Source of the DNA: Thermotoga profunda AZM34c06
GTDB taxonomy: Bacteria; Thermotogota; Thermotogae; Thermotogales; DSM-5069
Direction: 5' to 3'
Length of the DNA: 64,000 nucleotides
Assembly: GCF_000828675.1 (NCBI RefSeq)
Contig: NZ_AP014510.1
Location: 496,001-560,000 of the forward strand
A program made the translations under genes and the position numbers. The first letter of the stretch is position 1. Each line of letters begins with the position of its first letter. Shown here piece after piece: positions 26,856 to 33,619 of this stretch. The notes below the pieces were generated by a model. It did no database searches, was not told the origin of the DNA, and worked only from the letters and a program-made list of their open reading frames with translations.

Positions 26856-28385
26856 ATGGCTGTGAGCTATGTTTTAGCATATGATCTTGGGACGACAGGA
26901 AATAAAGCAACTCTTTTCAGAAACGATGGCAAATTGGTGGCAAGTTCCTTTCATCCATATGAGACTTATTTTCCAAATGTAAATTGGGTAGAACAAGATC
27001 CGAATCAGTGGTGGCAATCTGTCAAAATAACCACGCATGAAATTCTCGATAAGGCAAAAATCGATAAGGATGAGATAAAAGCTATCAGCTTTAGTGGACA
27101 GATGATGGGTGTGGTGCCAATCGATAAAGATGGTAACCTTTTGAGAAGTGCAATAATATGGGCTGACCAAAGAAGTGTCGAACAAGCTTCGAGGCTAGAG
27201 AAAATCGGAAACGAGAAAATTTATTTGACCACAGGTTCAAGGATTACTCCCACCTATTTTGGTCCAAAGATCGCTTGGATCAAAGACAATCAACCAGAGA
27301 TATACAAAAAGACTTTTAAGTTTCTTTTTCCGAAAGACTATATAATTTATAAACTCACCGGAGTTTTTGGAACAGATTTTTCTGATGCGTCTATGTCTGA
27401 TGTTTTTGATATAAAAGAAAAAAGATGGTCCGAGGAACTCATACAGGTTTTGCAAATAGATATCGATAAATTCCCAGATGTTTCATCGTCTTTATCAATA
27501 GTTGGTAATATTCTCCCAAAGGTTGCCTCCGAAATAGGTCTTTCGCATAAAACGTTGGTCGTGCGTGGAGCAGGTGATGGACCAGCGGCTACAATAGGTG
27601 CAGGTGTTTTTGATTCGAACGAGGCCTATTTATACTTAGGTTCATCAAGTTGGATTAGTACCTGTTCTGACAAACCTTTTTTTGACCCACAGGCAAGGAC
27701 GTTCAATTTTTGCTACCCTATACCAGATCTCTATTGTCCCACCGGTACTATGCAAGCAGGTGGAGGTTCCTATCAATGGGCCAAGAATACGTTTTGTGAT
27801 CTTGAAAATAAAGTGGCCAGCGAGTTGAAATTAGATGTATATGCCATACTCGATGACTTGATCGACAAAACGACTCCAGGATCAAGTCCGTTGGTTTTTC
27901 TCCCTTATTTACTGGGTGAGAGAAGCCCTCGTTGGAATGTCAATGCAAGAGGTGCATTCATTGGACTTTCTATGACGCACACTAAACCAGAGTTGCTCAG
28001 AGCAGTTCTTGAGGGTGTGACTTTTAATCTGAAGATCATTCTCGATATTTTTGAAAAAATCGGGGGCTTTCACTTTAGTAAGATCAGACTCATAGGTGGT
28101 GGAGCAAAGGGAAGAAATTGGAGACAGATTATAGCAGATATATTTGAAAGACCGGTCAGTCTGCCAGAATATCTTGGGGAAGCTACTTCTGTCGGGGCGG
28201 CTATCTGTGGGTGTCTTGGGGCAGGTTTGATTGATATCAACGACGCAAGAAATTTCGTCAAAGATGTTCAAACAATAGAACCACGTTCCGATTTCAGTGA
28301 GAGGTACAACAAACTTTACGAAATTTTTGAAAGATCATACCAAGCATTGAAAGAGATTTTCGACTCACTTGCAAAAATCACTTAA
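26856..28385 (+). CDS. FGGY-family carbohydrate kinase (xylulokinase-like)
   Basis: A 509-residue two-domain sugar kinase. YVLAYDLGTTGNKATLF is the N-terminal phosphate loop, SFSGQMMGVVPID the sugar-contact segment, WADQRS and the Asp in RGAGDGPAATIGAGV the catalytic region, and IRLIGGGAKGRNWRQIIAD the C-terminal FGGY signature. It resembles xylulokinases more than glycerol or gluconate kinases, but substrate cannot be fixed. Start choice is between ATG 26856 and GTG 26862, the latter better spaced from AGGTGA. It is the second sugar kinase of the operon. Confidence 0.9.
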   Translation: MAVSYVLAYDLGTTGNKATLFRNDGKLVASSFHPYETYFPNVNWVEQDPNQWWQSVKITTHEILDKAKIDKDEIKAISFSGQMMGVVPIDKDGNLLRSAIIWADQRSVEQASRLEKIGNEKIYLTTGSRITPTYFGPKIAWIKDNQPEIYKKTFKFLFPKDYIIYKLTGVFGTDFSDASMSDVFDIKEKRWSEELIQVLQIDIDKFPDVSSSLSIVGNILPKVASEIGLSHKTLVVRGAGDGPAATIGAGVFDSNEAYLYLGSSSWISTCSDKPFFDPQARTFNFCYPIPDLYCPTGTMQAGGGSYQWAKNTFCDLENKVASELKLDVYAILDDLIDKTTPGSSPLVFLPYLLGERSPRWNVNARGAFIGLSMTHTKPELLRAVLEGVTFNLKIILDIFEKIGGFHFSKIRLIGGGAKGRNWRQIIADIFERPVSLPEYLGEATSVGAAICGCLGAGLIDINDARNFVKDVQTIEPRSDFSERYNKLYEIFERSYQALKEIFDSLAKIT

Positions 28386-28415
28386 ATGTCATATCAGAAA
28401 GTAGGAGGGATTTAT

Positions 28416-28826
28416 GTGAAGAAGAAAGGAATTCTGAACAGAGATTTGTCCAATCTCATAGCTTTTATGGGACATGGAGATTTCTTAGCGATTGTGGACT
28501 CTGGTTTTCCGGTGTGGAATGATTTTTGTATTGATTTGAGTATCGTATCAGGAAAACCCAAGATAGTTGAGGTTCTCGCACCAATAATCGAAGAACTTGA
28601 GATAGAAAAAGTTGTGTTGGCAGAAGAAATCAAGAGAATTTCTCCAAAATATCATGAGAAACTCTTAAAAATTCTTCCAAAAGGAATAGAGATCGAGTAC
28701 GTTTCTCATGAAAAATTTAAAAATATGGTCAATGATGAAGCAAGAGGCGTTGTGAGAACAGGAGAGCAAACATCTTATTCAAGCATTATCTTAGTTGGGG
28801 GAGTAACTTATCATGGAGAGAGATAA
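28416..28826 (+). CDS. RbsD/FucU-family sugar pyranase (mutarotase)
   Basis: A 136-residue RbsD-type protein: KKKGILNRDLSNLIAFMGHGDFLAIVDSGFPV holds the catalytic His and substrate Asp, and the C-terminal VRTGEQTSYSSIILVGGV is the conserved end (typically TGE.TPYANIIL.AGV). These decameric proteins speed conversion between pyranose and furanose forms so that a kinase receives the right ring. The GTG at 28416 has AGGAGGG six bases upstream. Its presence indicates a pentose or related sugar that must be used as a furanose or open chain. Confidence 0.9.
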   Translation: MKKKGILNRDLSNLIAFMGHGDFLAIVDSGFPVWNDFCIDLSIVSGKPKIVEVLAPIIEELEIEKVVLAEEIKRISPKYHEKLLKILPKGIEIEYVSHEKFKNMVNDEARGVVRTGEQTSYSSIILVGGVTYHGER

Positions 28827-28841
28827 AAAAGGAGGGATTTG

Positions 28842-29819
28842 ATGAAATACAGATCCACAAGTAGGTTTCCGGTGAATGTTTCGGTAATAGGACTTGGATG
28901 TTGGGGTCTATCAGGGCCTTCGGTTTGGAGAGATTCCAACGATTCAGATTCCATCAAAATAGTTCATAAAGCTTTAGAGAGTGGTGTCAATTTCTTTGAT
29001 GTTGCACCTGTATATGGTTTTGGTCATGCAGAAGAGATTTTGGGTAAGGCAATCAAAGGTTTTCCAAGGGATAAGATCGTCATTGCGACAAAATGTGGCT
29101 TGATATGGGACGATCAAAAAAGGATAACAAGATGCCTAAAACCAAGCAGCATTTTCAGAGAAATTGATGAGAGCCTGAAAAGGCTTAAAACCGACTACAT
29201 TGATTTGTATCAACTCCATTGGCCTGATCCAAACACACCAATAGAAGAGACAATGGATGCACTAATAGAACTCAAAAAGATCGGAAAGATAAGATACATA
29301 GGTCTGTCGAATTTCTCTATTGACATTGCTCAGAAATTGTTAGATCACATCAGTAGCATGCAAGGACTCTATAATATGTTTGAGAGGAATGCTTTGAGTT
29401 ACCACAACATAGCGCTTGAATATAGAACAGAAAAAGAAGTCTTGCCATTCTGTGAAAAAAACGGCTTGGCGTTTTTACCATACAGTCCTTTGATGCAAGG
29501 AATACTGACTGGCGATATCAACTACAATGAAAAATTCACAGATGTGAGGTCGGCAAATCCCAAGTTGGTCGGTGATAACCTGAGCAAATACATACAGGTT
29601 GTAGAAAAATTGAAAAAAATTGGAACAAAGATTGGCAAGCCAGTTAATGAGATTGCAATAAACTGGTTGGTAAAACATCAGGCGATAACTTCGATAATCG
29701 CTGGCGCTACCAAACCAGAGCAACTCCAAGAAAACCTCAAGGCACTTGATTGGGAAATGAGTGATGAATTGTTCGAAGAAATCGATAGAATCGTCTTAGA
29801 ATCAGGTATTTTAGATTAA
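28842..29819 (+). CDS. Aldo/keto reductase
   Basis: A 325-residue AKR of the general bacterial type (YajO/Gpr-like). The tetrad is visible as Asp in FFDVAPVYGFGHAEE, the Tyr of the same segment, Lys in IVIATKCG and His in YQLHWPDPNTP. RYIGLSNFSI and a C-terminal IAGATKPEQLQENL cofactor loop complete the fold. It probably reduces a sugar aldehyde or ketone, or oxidises an alcohol, with NADP(H). GGAGGG lies before the ATG at 28842. It has no ferredoxin tail, unlike the second AKR in the window. Confidence 0.9.
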   Translation: MKYRSTSRFPVNVSVIGLGCWGLSGPSVWRDSNDSDSIKIVHKALESGVNFFDVAPVYGFGHAEEILGKAIKGFPRDKIVIATKCGLIWDDQKRITRCLKPSSIFREIDESLKRLKTDYIDLYQLHWPDPNTPIEETMDALIELKKIGKIRYIGLSNFSIDIAQKLLDHISSMQGLYNMFERNALSYHNIALEYRTEKEVLPFCEKNGLAFLPYSPLMQGILTGDINYNEKFTDVRSANPKLVGDNLSKYIQVVEKLKKIGTKIGKPVNEIAINWLVKHQAITSIIAGATKPEQLQENLKALDWEMSDELFEEIDRIVLESGILD

Positions 29820-29845
29820 GGTTTTTGTGAATAGGAGGTAAAGAC

Positions 29846-30682
29846 GTGATACCTTTTTCTTCGGATATGCTTCAAAGAGATAGTCCAATGCCTTTGTATT
29901 ATCAGGTGGAGAAAATATTACATGCTTGGATAACCAAGGAACTCAAGCCTGGGAGCGTGATTCCGGGAGAAAAAGATCTCTGTGATGCCTTCCAAGTCAG
30001 TAGGAGTGTCATCAGACAAGCTCTCAGTGATCTGACAAATAAAGGTATTATAAAACGTTACAGGGGCATTGGAACTGTAGTTGTACAACCCAAAATCGAT
30101 GAACGCCTCGTGTCGAAGCTCACCGGTTTTTATGCCGATATGGTTTCTCAAGGGATCAAACCAAAGACAAAGGTTCTACAAAAAGAAATCGTGAAGGCTG
30201 ATGAGGTGCTGGCTCAGTATTTGTCAATTAAACCAAATGATCGTGTGATCAAAATACACAGGTTGAGATATATAGAAGAAGAACCGATATTGTTGGTAAC
30301 GACATTTTTACCGTTTAGTCTTTTTCCAAAACTTCTTGATGAAGATCTTGAAGATCAATCTTTGTATGGTGTTTTGGAAAACAAGTATGGAATCAAACTT
30401 CTCTGGGGAGAGAGGACAATTGAGGCAATAAGCGCTGACAGTCAAGATGCAAAATTACTTGGGATATCCAAAGGAGATCCATTGTTGTTTTTGAGAAGTA
30501 TTACATATGCAGAACAAGATATACCTGTTGAGTATTACGAGGCAAAACATAGGGCTGATAGGACACGTTTCATAGCGCGCCTTTTTAGAACACCAATCGA
30601 TGAGCAAAGCATTGCTTCATCTTTTAATCACGATTTGAAACTCACCAAAGTTTTTGCAAAGAAATTTCAAACTTTTTCGTAG
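29846..30682 (+). CDS. GntR-family transcriptional regulator with UTRA domain
   Basis: A 278-residue HutC-type regulator. The winged helix is in residues about 10-75 (PLYYQVEKIL, GEKDLCDAFQVSRSVIRQAL, LTNKGIIKRYRGIGTVV), followed by a UTRA ligand-binding domain (KIHRLRYIEEEPILLVTTFLP; PVEYYEAKHRADRTRF). UTRA domains bind sugars or phosphosugars, so it probably senses the operon's substrate or an intermediate. The GTG start follows AGGAGGT. Encoded within the operon, it is the natural candidate to act on the palindromes at 21013-21026 and 20839-20848. Confidence 0.92.
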   Translation: MIPFSSDMLQRDSPMPLYYQVEKILHAWITKELKPGSVIPGEKDLCDAFQVSRSVIRQALSDLTNKGIIKRYRGIGTVVVQPKIDERLVSKLTGFYADMVSQGIKPKTKVLQKEIVKADEVLAQYLSIKPNDRVIKIHRLRYIEEEPILLVTTFLPFSLFPKLLDEDLEDQSLYGVLENKYGIKLLWGERTIEAISADSQDAKLLGISKGDPLLFLRSITYAEQDIPVEYYEAKHRADRTRFIARLFRTPIDEQSIASSFNHDLKLTKVFAKKFQTFS

Positions 30683-30696
30683 GGAGGGACTAACCA

Positions 30697-32136
30697 GTGA
30701 GATTCAAATGCATTGTGAATGGTGAATTATTGGAGTCGTCTTCTGGTAGATTCTTAGAAGTACGAAATCCCGCCAACGTTGATGAAGTAGTTGGAGAAGT
30801 TCCTGCGATGACCGCTGAGGAAGCTGAGAGAGCTGTTGAATCTTCTTTCTTGGCATTTAAGAGTTGGTCGGTTCTTTCTCCTGTTAAAAGAGCGGAGATT
30901 ATAAAAAAAGGTGTCAAGATCGCCGAGGAAAAATCAGAGGAGATATCGCGCCTGTTAACTTTAGAGAACGGTAAAACGATTAAAGAATCACGTGAAGAAG
31001 TAAAAAGTTCCTTAGAGTCGATTAGATACTTTGCCGAAGGAGTGCTGAATATACTTGGTGAATCATACCCCGTTGACAAATCAGACAGACTAAGCATAAC
31101 AATAAGGCAACCAGTTGGAGTTGTATCTGCTATCGTTCCATGGAATTATCCTTTATTGCTTTTATCATGGAAAATTGGTCCTGCATTAGCCACTGGCTGC
31201 ACTGTAATTGCGAAACCATCTCATTGTACTCCTTTGTCTACGATAAAACTCGCTGAATGCTTCCTTGAAGCGGGCTTACCAAAAGGTGTCTTAAATGTCT
31301 TGACAGGGAAGACAAGTGAAATTGGAAGGGTACTCACAGAGCATCCTCTTGTGTCCAAGATAGCTTTTACTGGCAGTACGAGCGCTGGGAAGAATATAAT
31401 GACCTCTGCTGCAGATACGGTGAAGAGGTTGACGCTTGAACTTGGTGGTAATTGTCCATTCATAGCTTTTGAAGATGCAGATCTAAACGCCGCAGTAAAA
31501 GGCGCAGTGAGAAGAGCCTTTAGAAATTGCGGACAAGTCTGTAATGCTATCAATCGTATATATGTTCACAAATCGATTTTCAGGGATTTTGTAGATTTGT
31601 TTGTACAAGAAACTAAGAAGATAAAGATTGGCAATGGTTTGAGAGAAGACGTAGAGATGGGTCCTCTCACTACAAAAGATGGTTTAGAAACAGTCAAAAA
31701 ATACGTTGAAGAGGCTGTAGGAATGGGAGCAAAGGTTCTGTATGGCGGTAGGAAGCCATCGGGAATTGAGTTTGAAAAAGGATATTTTTATGAACCAACG
31801 GTTCTTGTAGATGTAGATCATTCAATGAAAGTTGTCAAAAATGAGGTGTTTGGTCCAACGGCACCCATAATGTCGTTTGAAACTTTTGAAGAGGCTATTC
31901 AAAAGGCAAATGATACCGAATATGGACTTGTTTCTTATGTCTATACCCAGGATCTTTCAAAGGCGTTAAAGGCTGCTAAATTGATTGAAAGTGGTACAGT
32001 TGGTATCAACAACGTATCTGGTGGTGAATTTGCTTATCCATACGGCGGTTGGAAACAAAGTGGCTTTGGTGTGGAAAACTCACACCATGTTTTCAATGAA
32101 TATATGTATATCAAACATGTGAGAATCGATTATTAA
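30697..32136 (+). CDS. NAD(P)-dependent aldehyde dehydrogenase
   Basis: A 479-residue ALDH. The general base Glu is in LTLELGGNCPFIAF, the catalytic Cys in NCGQVCNAINRIYV, and the Asn in VVSAIVPWNYPLLLL; GYFYEPTVLVDV and NEVFGPTAPIM follow. It lacks features of CoA-acylating types. It should oxidise a small or sugar-derived aldehyde to the acid. In this operon the obvious candidates are acetaldehyde from the DeoC-type aldolase or glycolaldehyde/lactaldehyde. GTG start with GGGAGGG nearby. Confidence 0.92.
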   Translation: MRFKCIVNGELLESSSGRFLEVRNPANVDEVVGEVPAMTAEEAERAVESSFLAFKSWSVLSPVKRAEIIKKGVKIAEEKSEEISRLLTLENGKTIKESREEVKSSLESIRYFAEGVLNILGESYPVDKSDRLSITIRQPVGVVSAIVPWNYPLLLLSWKIGPALATGCTVIAKPSHCTPLSTIKLAECFLEAGLPKGVLNVLTGKTSEIGRVLTEHPLVSKIAFTGSTSAGKNIMTSAADTVKRLTLELGGNCPFIAFEDADLNAAVKGAVRRAFRNCGQVCNAINRIYVHKSIFRDFVDLFVQETKKIKIGNGLREDVEMGPLTTKDGLETVKKYVEEAVGMGAKVLYGGRKPSGIEFEKGYFYEPTVLVDVDHSMKVVKNEVFGPTAPIMSFETFEEAIQKANDTEYGLVSYVYTQDLSKALKAAKLIESGTVGINNVSGGEFAYPYGGWKQSGFGVENSHHVFNEYMYIKHVRIDY

Positions 32137-32224
32137 GATACACAAAGCTATTGGGAATGGATAATTTAGTTTTTGGTTTGTCCTTAGAAAATCAATAACG
32201 CTCGAAAGAAGGGAATGTATAACG

Positions 32225-32761
32225 ATGAAACCATTTAATGTTTTTTTTGATGTTTTAGAAGGTAAAATGAACCTACTCGGTAACAAAACAGTTAGAAGAT
32301 ACAATGATATTAAAGGTATTTTTTGCGAGATCGATCCAAAATTGGAGAAGGAGAATCCAGTGATATACGAGGTTTTTGAGGCGCCTATTACTGAAAAAGA
32401 AGGAGATCTCATGTTTCTAATAACAGTTCTATATCCTGGAAAAGTAAAAAACGAGTTCTTTATGACGAAGGGTCACTACCATGTGATAGAAAATACGGCC
32501 GAAATCTATCTTGGTTTAAGAGGTAATGGGCTTGTACTTTGCCAGACAAGAGAAGGAGATTTTGAACCAATTGAAATTTCTCCCAACAAGGTTGTTTATA
32601 TACCTCCATATTGGGCTCATAGAACGGTCAACACTTCTTCTGAGCCACTGGTATTTTTTGGGGTTTATCCGGCACATGCTGGGCATGATTACAAAAGTGT
32701 TGAGTTGGAGGGTTTTAAAAAGAGAGTCTTTTTCGAAAATGGTGGGATTCATATCAAATGA
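32225..32761 (+). CDS. Cupin-type (archaeal-type) phosphoglucose isomerase-like protein
   Basis: A 178-residue cupin of the family found in Thermococcales PGI. Metal-binding motifs are TKGHYH and ENTAEIYLGLRGNGLVL (His, His, Glu) and IPPYWAHRTVN (His). The family interconverts glucose and fructose 6-phosphates; relatives may act on other phosphosugars. It is the last gene of the operon, with an 88-base gap before it, and may have its own leader. The type is rarer in bacteria than the classical PGI, so transfer from an archaeon or specialisation for this pathway is plausible. Confidence 0.85.
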   Translation: MKPFNVFFDVLEGKMNLLGNKTVRRYNDIKGIFCEIDPKLEKENPVIYEVFEAPITEKEGDLMFLITVLYPGKVKNEFFMTKGHYHVIENTAEIYLGLRGNGLVLCQTREGDFEPIEISPNKVVYIPPYWAHRTVNTSSEPLVFFGVYPAHAGHDYKSVELEGFKKRVFFENGGIHIK

Positions 32762-32898
32762 GACTTGTTCACCCACACATTTTCACCCTGTTTTGGTCTC
32801 TGGGACATACCTTATTGCTTTTGTCTACAAAAAATTCTTTTTAGGTATTGATAGGTTCTTTATTCTTTTGGAAATGTGTGGTACAATTTTCATTGCTC

Positions 32899-32926
32899 TT
32901 GATTTTTCCAAAGGGTGTAGTAAAAT
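32899..32926 (+). promoter_or_regulatory. Promoter of the tRNA-Gly/Arg/His/Arg cluster
   Basis: TTGATT (32899-32904), 16-base spacer, TAAAAT (32921-32926). The predicted start point is about eight bases before the first tRNA. The same -10 sequence precedes the three other tRNA transcripts in this window. The rest of 32762-32940 shows no gene. Confidence 0.65.
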
Positions 32927-32940
32927 ACTTAGTGATACAA

Positions 32941-33015
32941 GCGGGTGTAGCTCAATGGTAGAGCATCGGCCTTCCAAGCCGAGGGCTGCGGGTTCGAATC
33001 CCGTCGCCCGCTCCA
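32941..33015 (+). tRNA. tRNA-Gly (TCC)
   Basis: Complete cloverleaf with acceptor GCGGGTG/CGCCCGC, D-arm GCTCAATGGTAGAGC, anticodon loop CTTCCAA reading TCC, T-arm with TTCGAAT, and an encoded CCA directly abutting the next tRNA. Confidence 0.96.
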
Positions 33016-33092
33016 GCGCCCGTAGCTCAATAGGATAGAGCATCGGACTTCTAATCCGAGGGTTGTGGGTTCGATTCCCGCCGGGCGCACCA
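33016..33092 (+). tRNA. tRNA-Arg (TCT)
   Basis: Acceptor GCGCCCG/CGGGCGC, anticodon stem TCGGA/TCCGA with loop CTTCTAA reading TCT, T-loop TTCGATT, encoded CCA. It begins at the base after the CCA of tRNA-Gly. Confidence 0.96.
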
Positions 33093-33096
33093 ACGT

Positions 33097-33173
33097 GGTG
33101 ACCATAGCTCAGCTGGTAGAGCGCCTGACTGTGGATCAGGCGGCCGCGGGTTCAAAGCCCGCTGGTCACCCCA
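33097..33173 (+). tRNA. tRNA-His (GTG)
   Basis: Acceptor GTGACCA/TGGTCAC with the extra G at position -1 (33097) facing discriminator C, as in all bacterial tRNA-His; anticodon stem CCTGA/TCAGG with loop CTGTGGA reading GTG; encoded CCA. Confidence 0.96.
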
Positions 33174-33179
33174 GGATGC

Positions 33180-33255
33180 GCGCCTGTAGCTCAATGGATA
33201 GAGCGTCGGACTTCGGATCCGATGGTTGCGGGTTCAAGTCCTGCCAGGCGCGCCA
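33180..33255 (+). tRNA. tRNA-Arg (TCG)
   Basis: Acceptor GCGCCTG/CAGGCGC, anticodon stem TCGGA/TCCGA with loop CTTCGGA reading TCG, T-loop TTCAAGT, encoded CCA. It differs from the nearby tRNA-Arg(TCT) at few positions outside the anticodon. Confidence 0.95.
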
Positions 33256-33313
33256 ATCCCCTGGTCAACGTAGCTGAGGAATTGAAATCGCTTTTCTAAA
33301 GGAGGTAGAAAAG

Positions 33314-33577
33314 ATGGAAGTACTGAAGGTAGCCTCTAACTCTAATCCGAACAAGGTTGCAGGTGCTCTTGCAGGTATGATCAGAGAGAGTGGTAAGGCA
33401 GAACTTCAAGCAATTGGTGCTGGTGCTGTGAATCAAGCAGTCAAGGCGATTGCCATAGCCAGGGGTTATCTGGCACCGAGTGGAATTGATCTTGTCAGCA
33501 TTCCTGCGTTTACAGACGTCGAAATCGACAAGGAGACAAGAACAGCTCTAAAGTTTATAGTCTTTCCAAGAAATTGA
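33314..33577 (+). CDS. spoVS: Stage V sporulation protein S (SpoVS) family protein
   Basis: An 87-residue Alba-like protein that is highly conserved: EVLKVASNSNPNKVAGALAG at the start and GAVNQAVKAIAIARGYLAPS in the middle. SpoVS affects spore coat and septation in Bacillus but is also widespread in non-sporulating Thermotogae and Thermus, where its role is unknown; nucleic-acid binding is suggested by fold. AAAGGAGGT precedes the ATG. The gene may be co-transcribed with the tRNA cluster 59 bases upstream, and is followed by a strong terminator. Confidence 0.95.
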   Translation: MEVLKVASNSNPNKVAGALAGMIRESGKAELQAIGAGAVNQAVKAIAIARGYLAPSGIDLVSIPAFTDVEIDKETRTALKFIVFPRN

Positions 33578-33590
33578 TGACAGAAAAACA

Positions 33591-33619
33591 AAAGCCCCGC
33601 GAAAGCGGGGCTTTATTTT
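33591..33619. terminator. Bidirectional terminator after spoVS
   Basis: Ten-base-pair stem AAAGCCCCGC/GCGGGGCTTT (33591-33600 with 33605-33614) and GAAA tetraloop, followed by ATTTTT on the plus strand and TGTTTTTC on the minus strand. It can end both spoVS and the convergent VWA gene, whose stop is at 33619. Confidence 0.9.

Noticed and set aside
32526-33277. Open frames crossing the tRNA cluster
   Set aside because: They translate tRNA sequence and are explained by the four tRNA genes.
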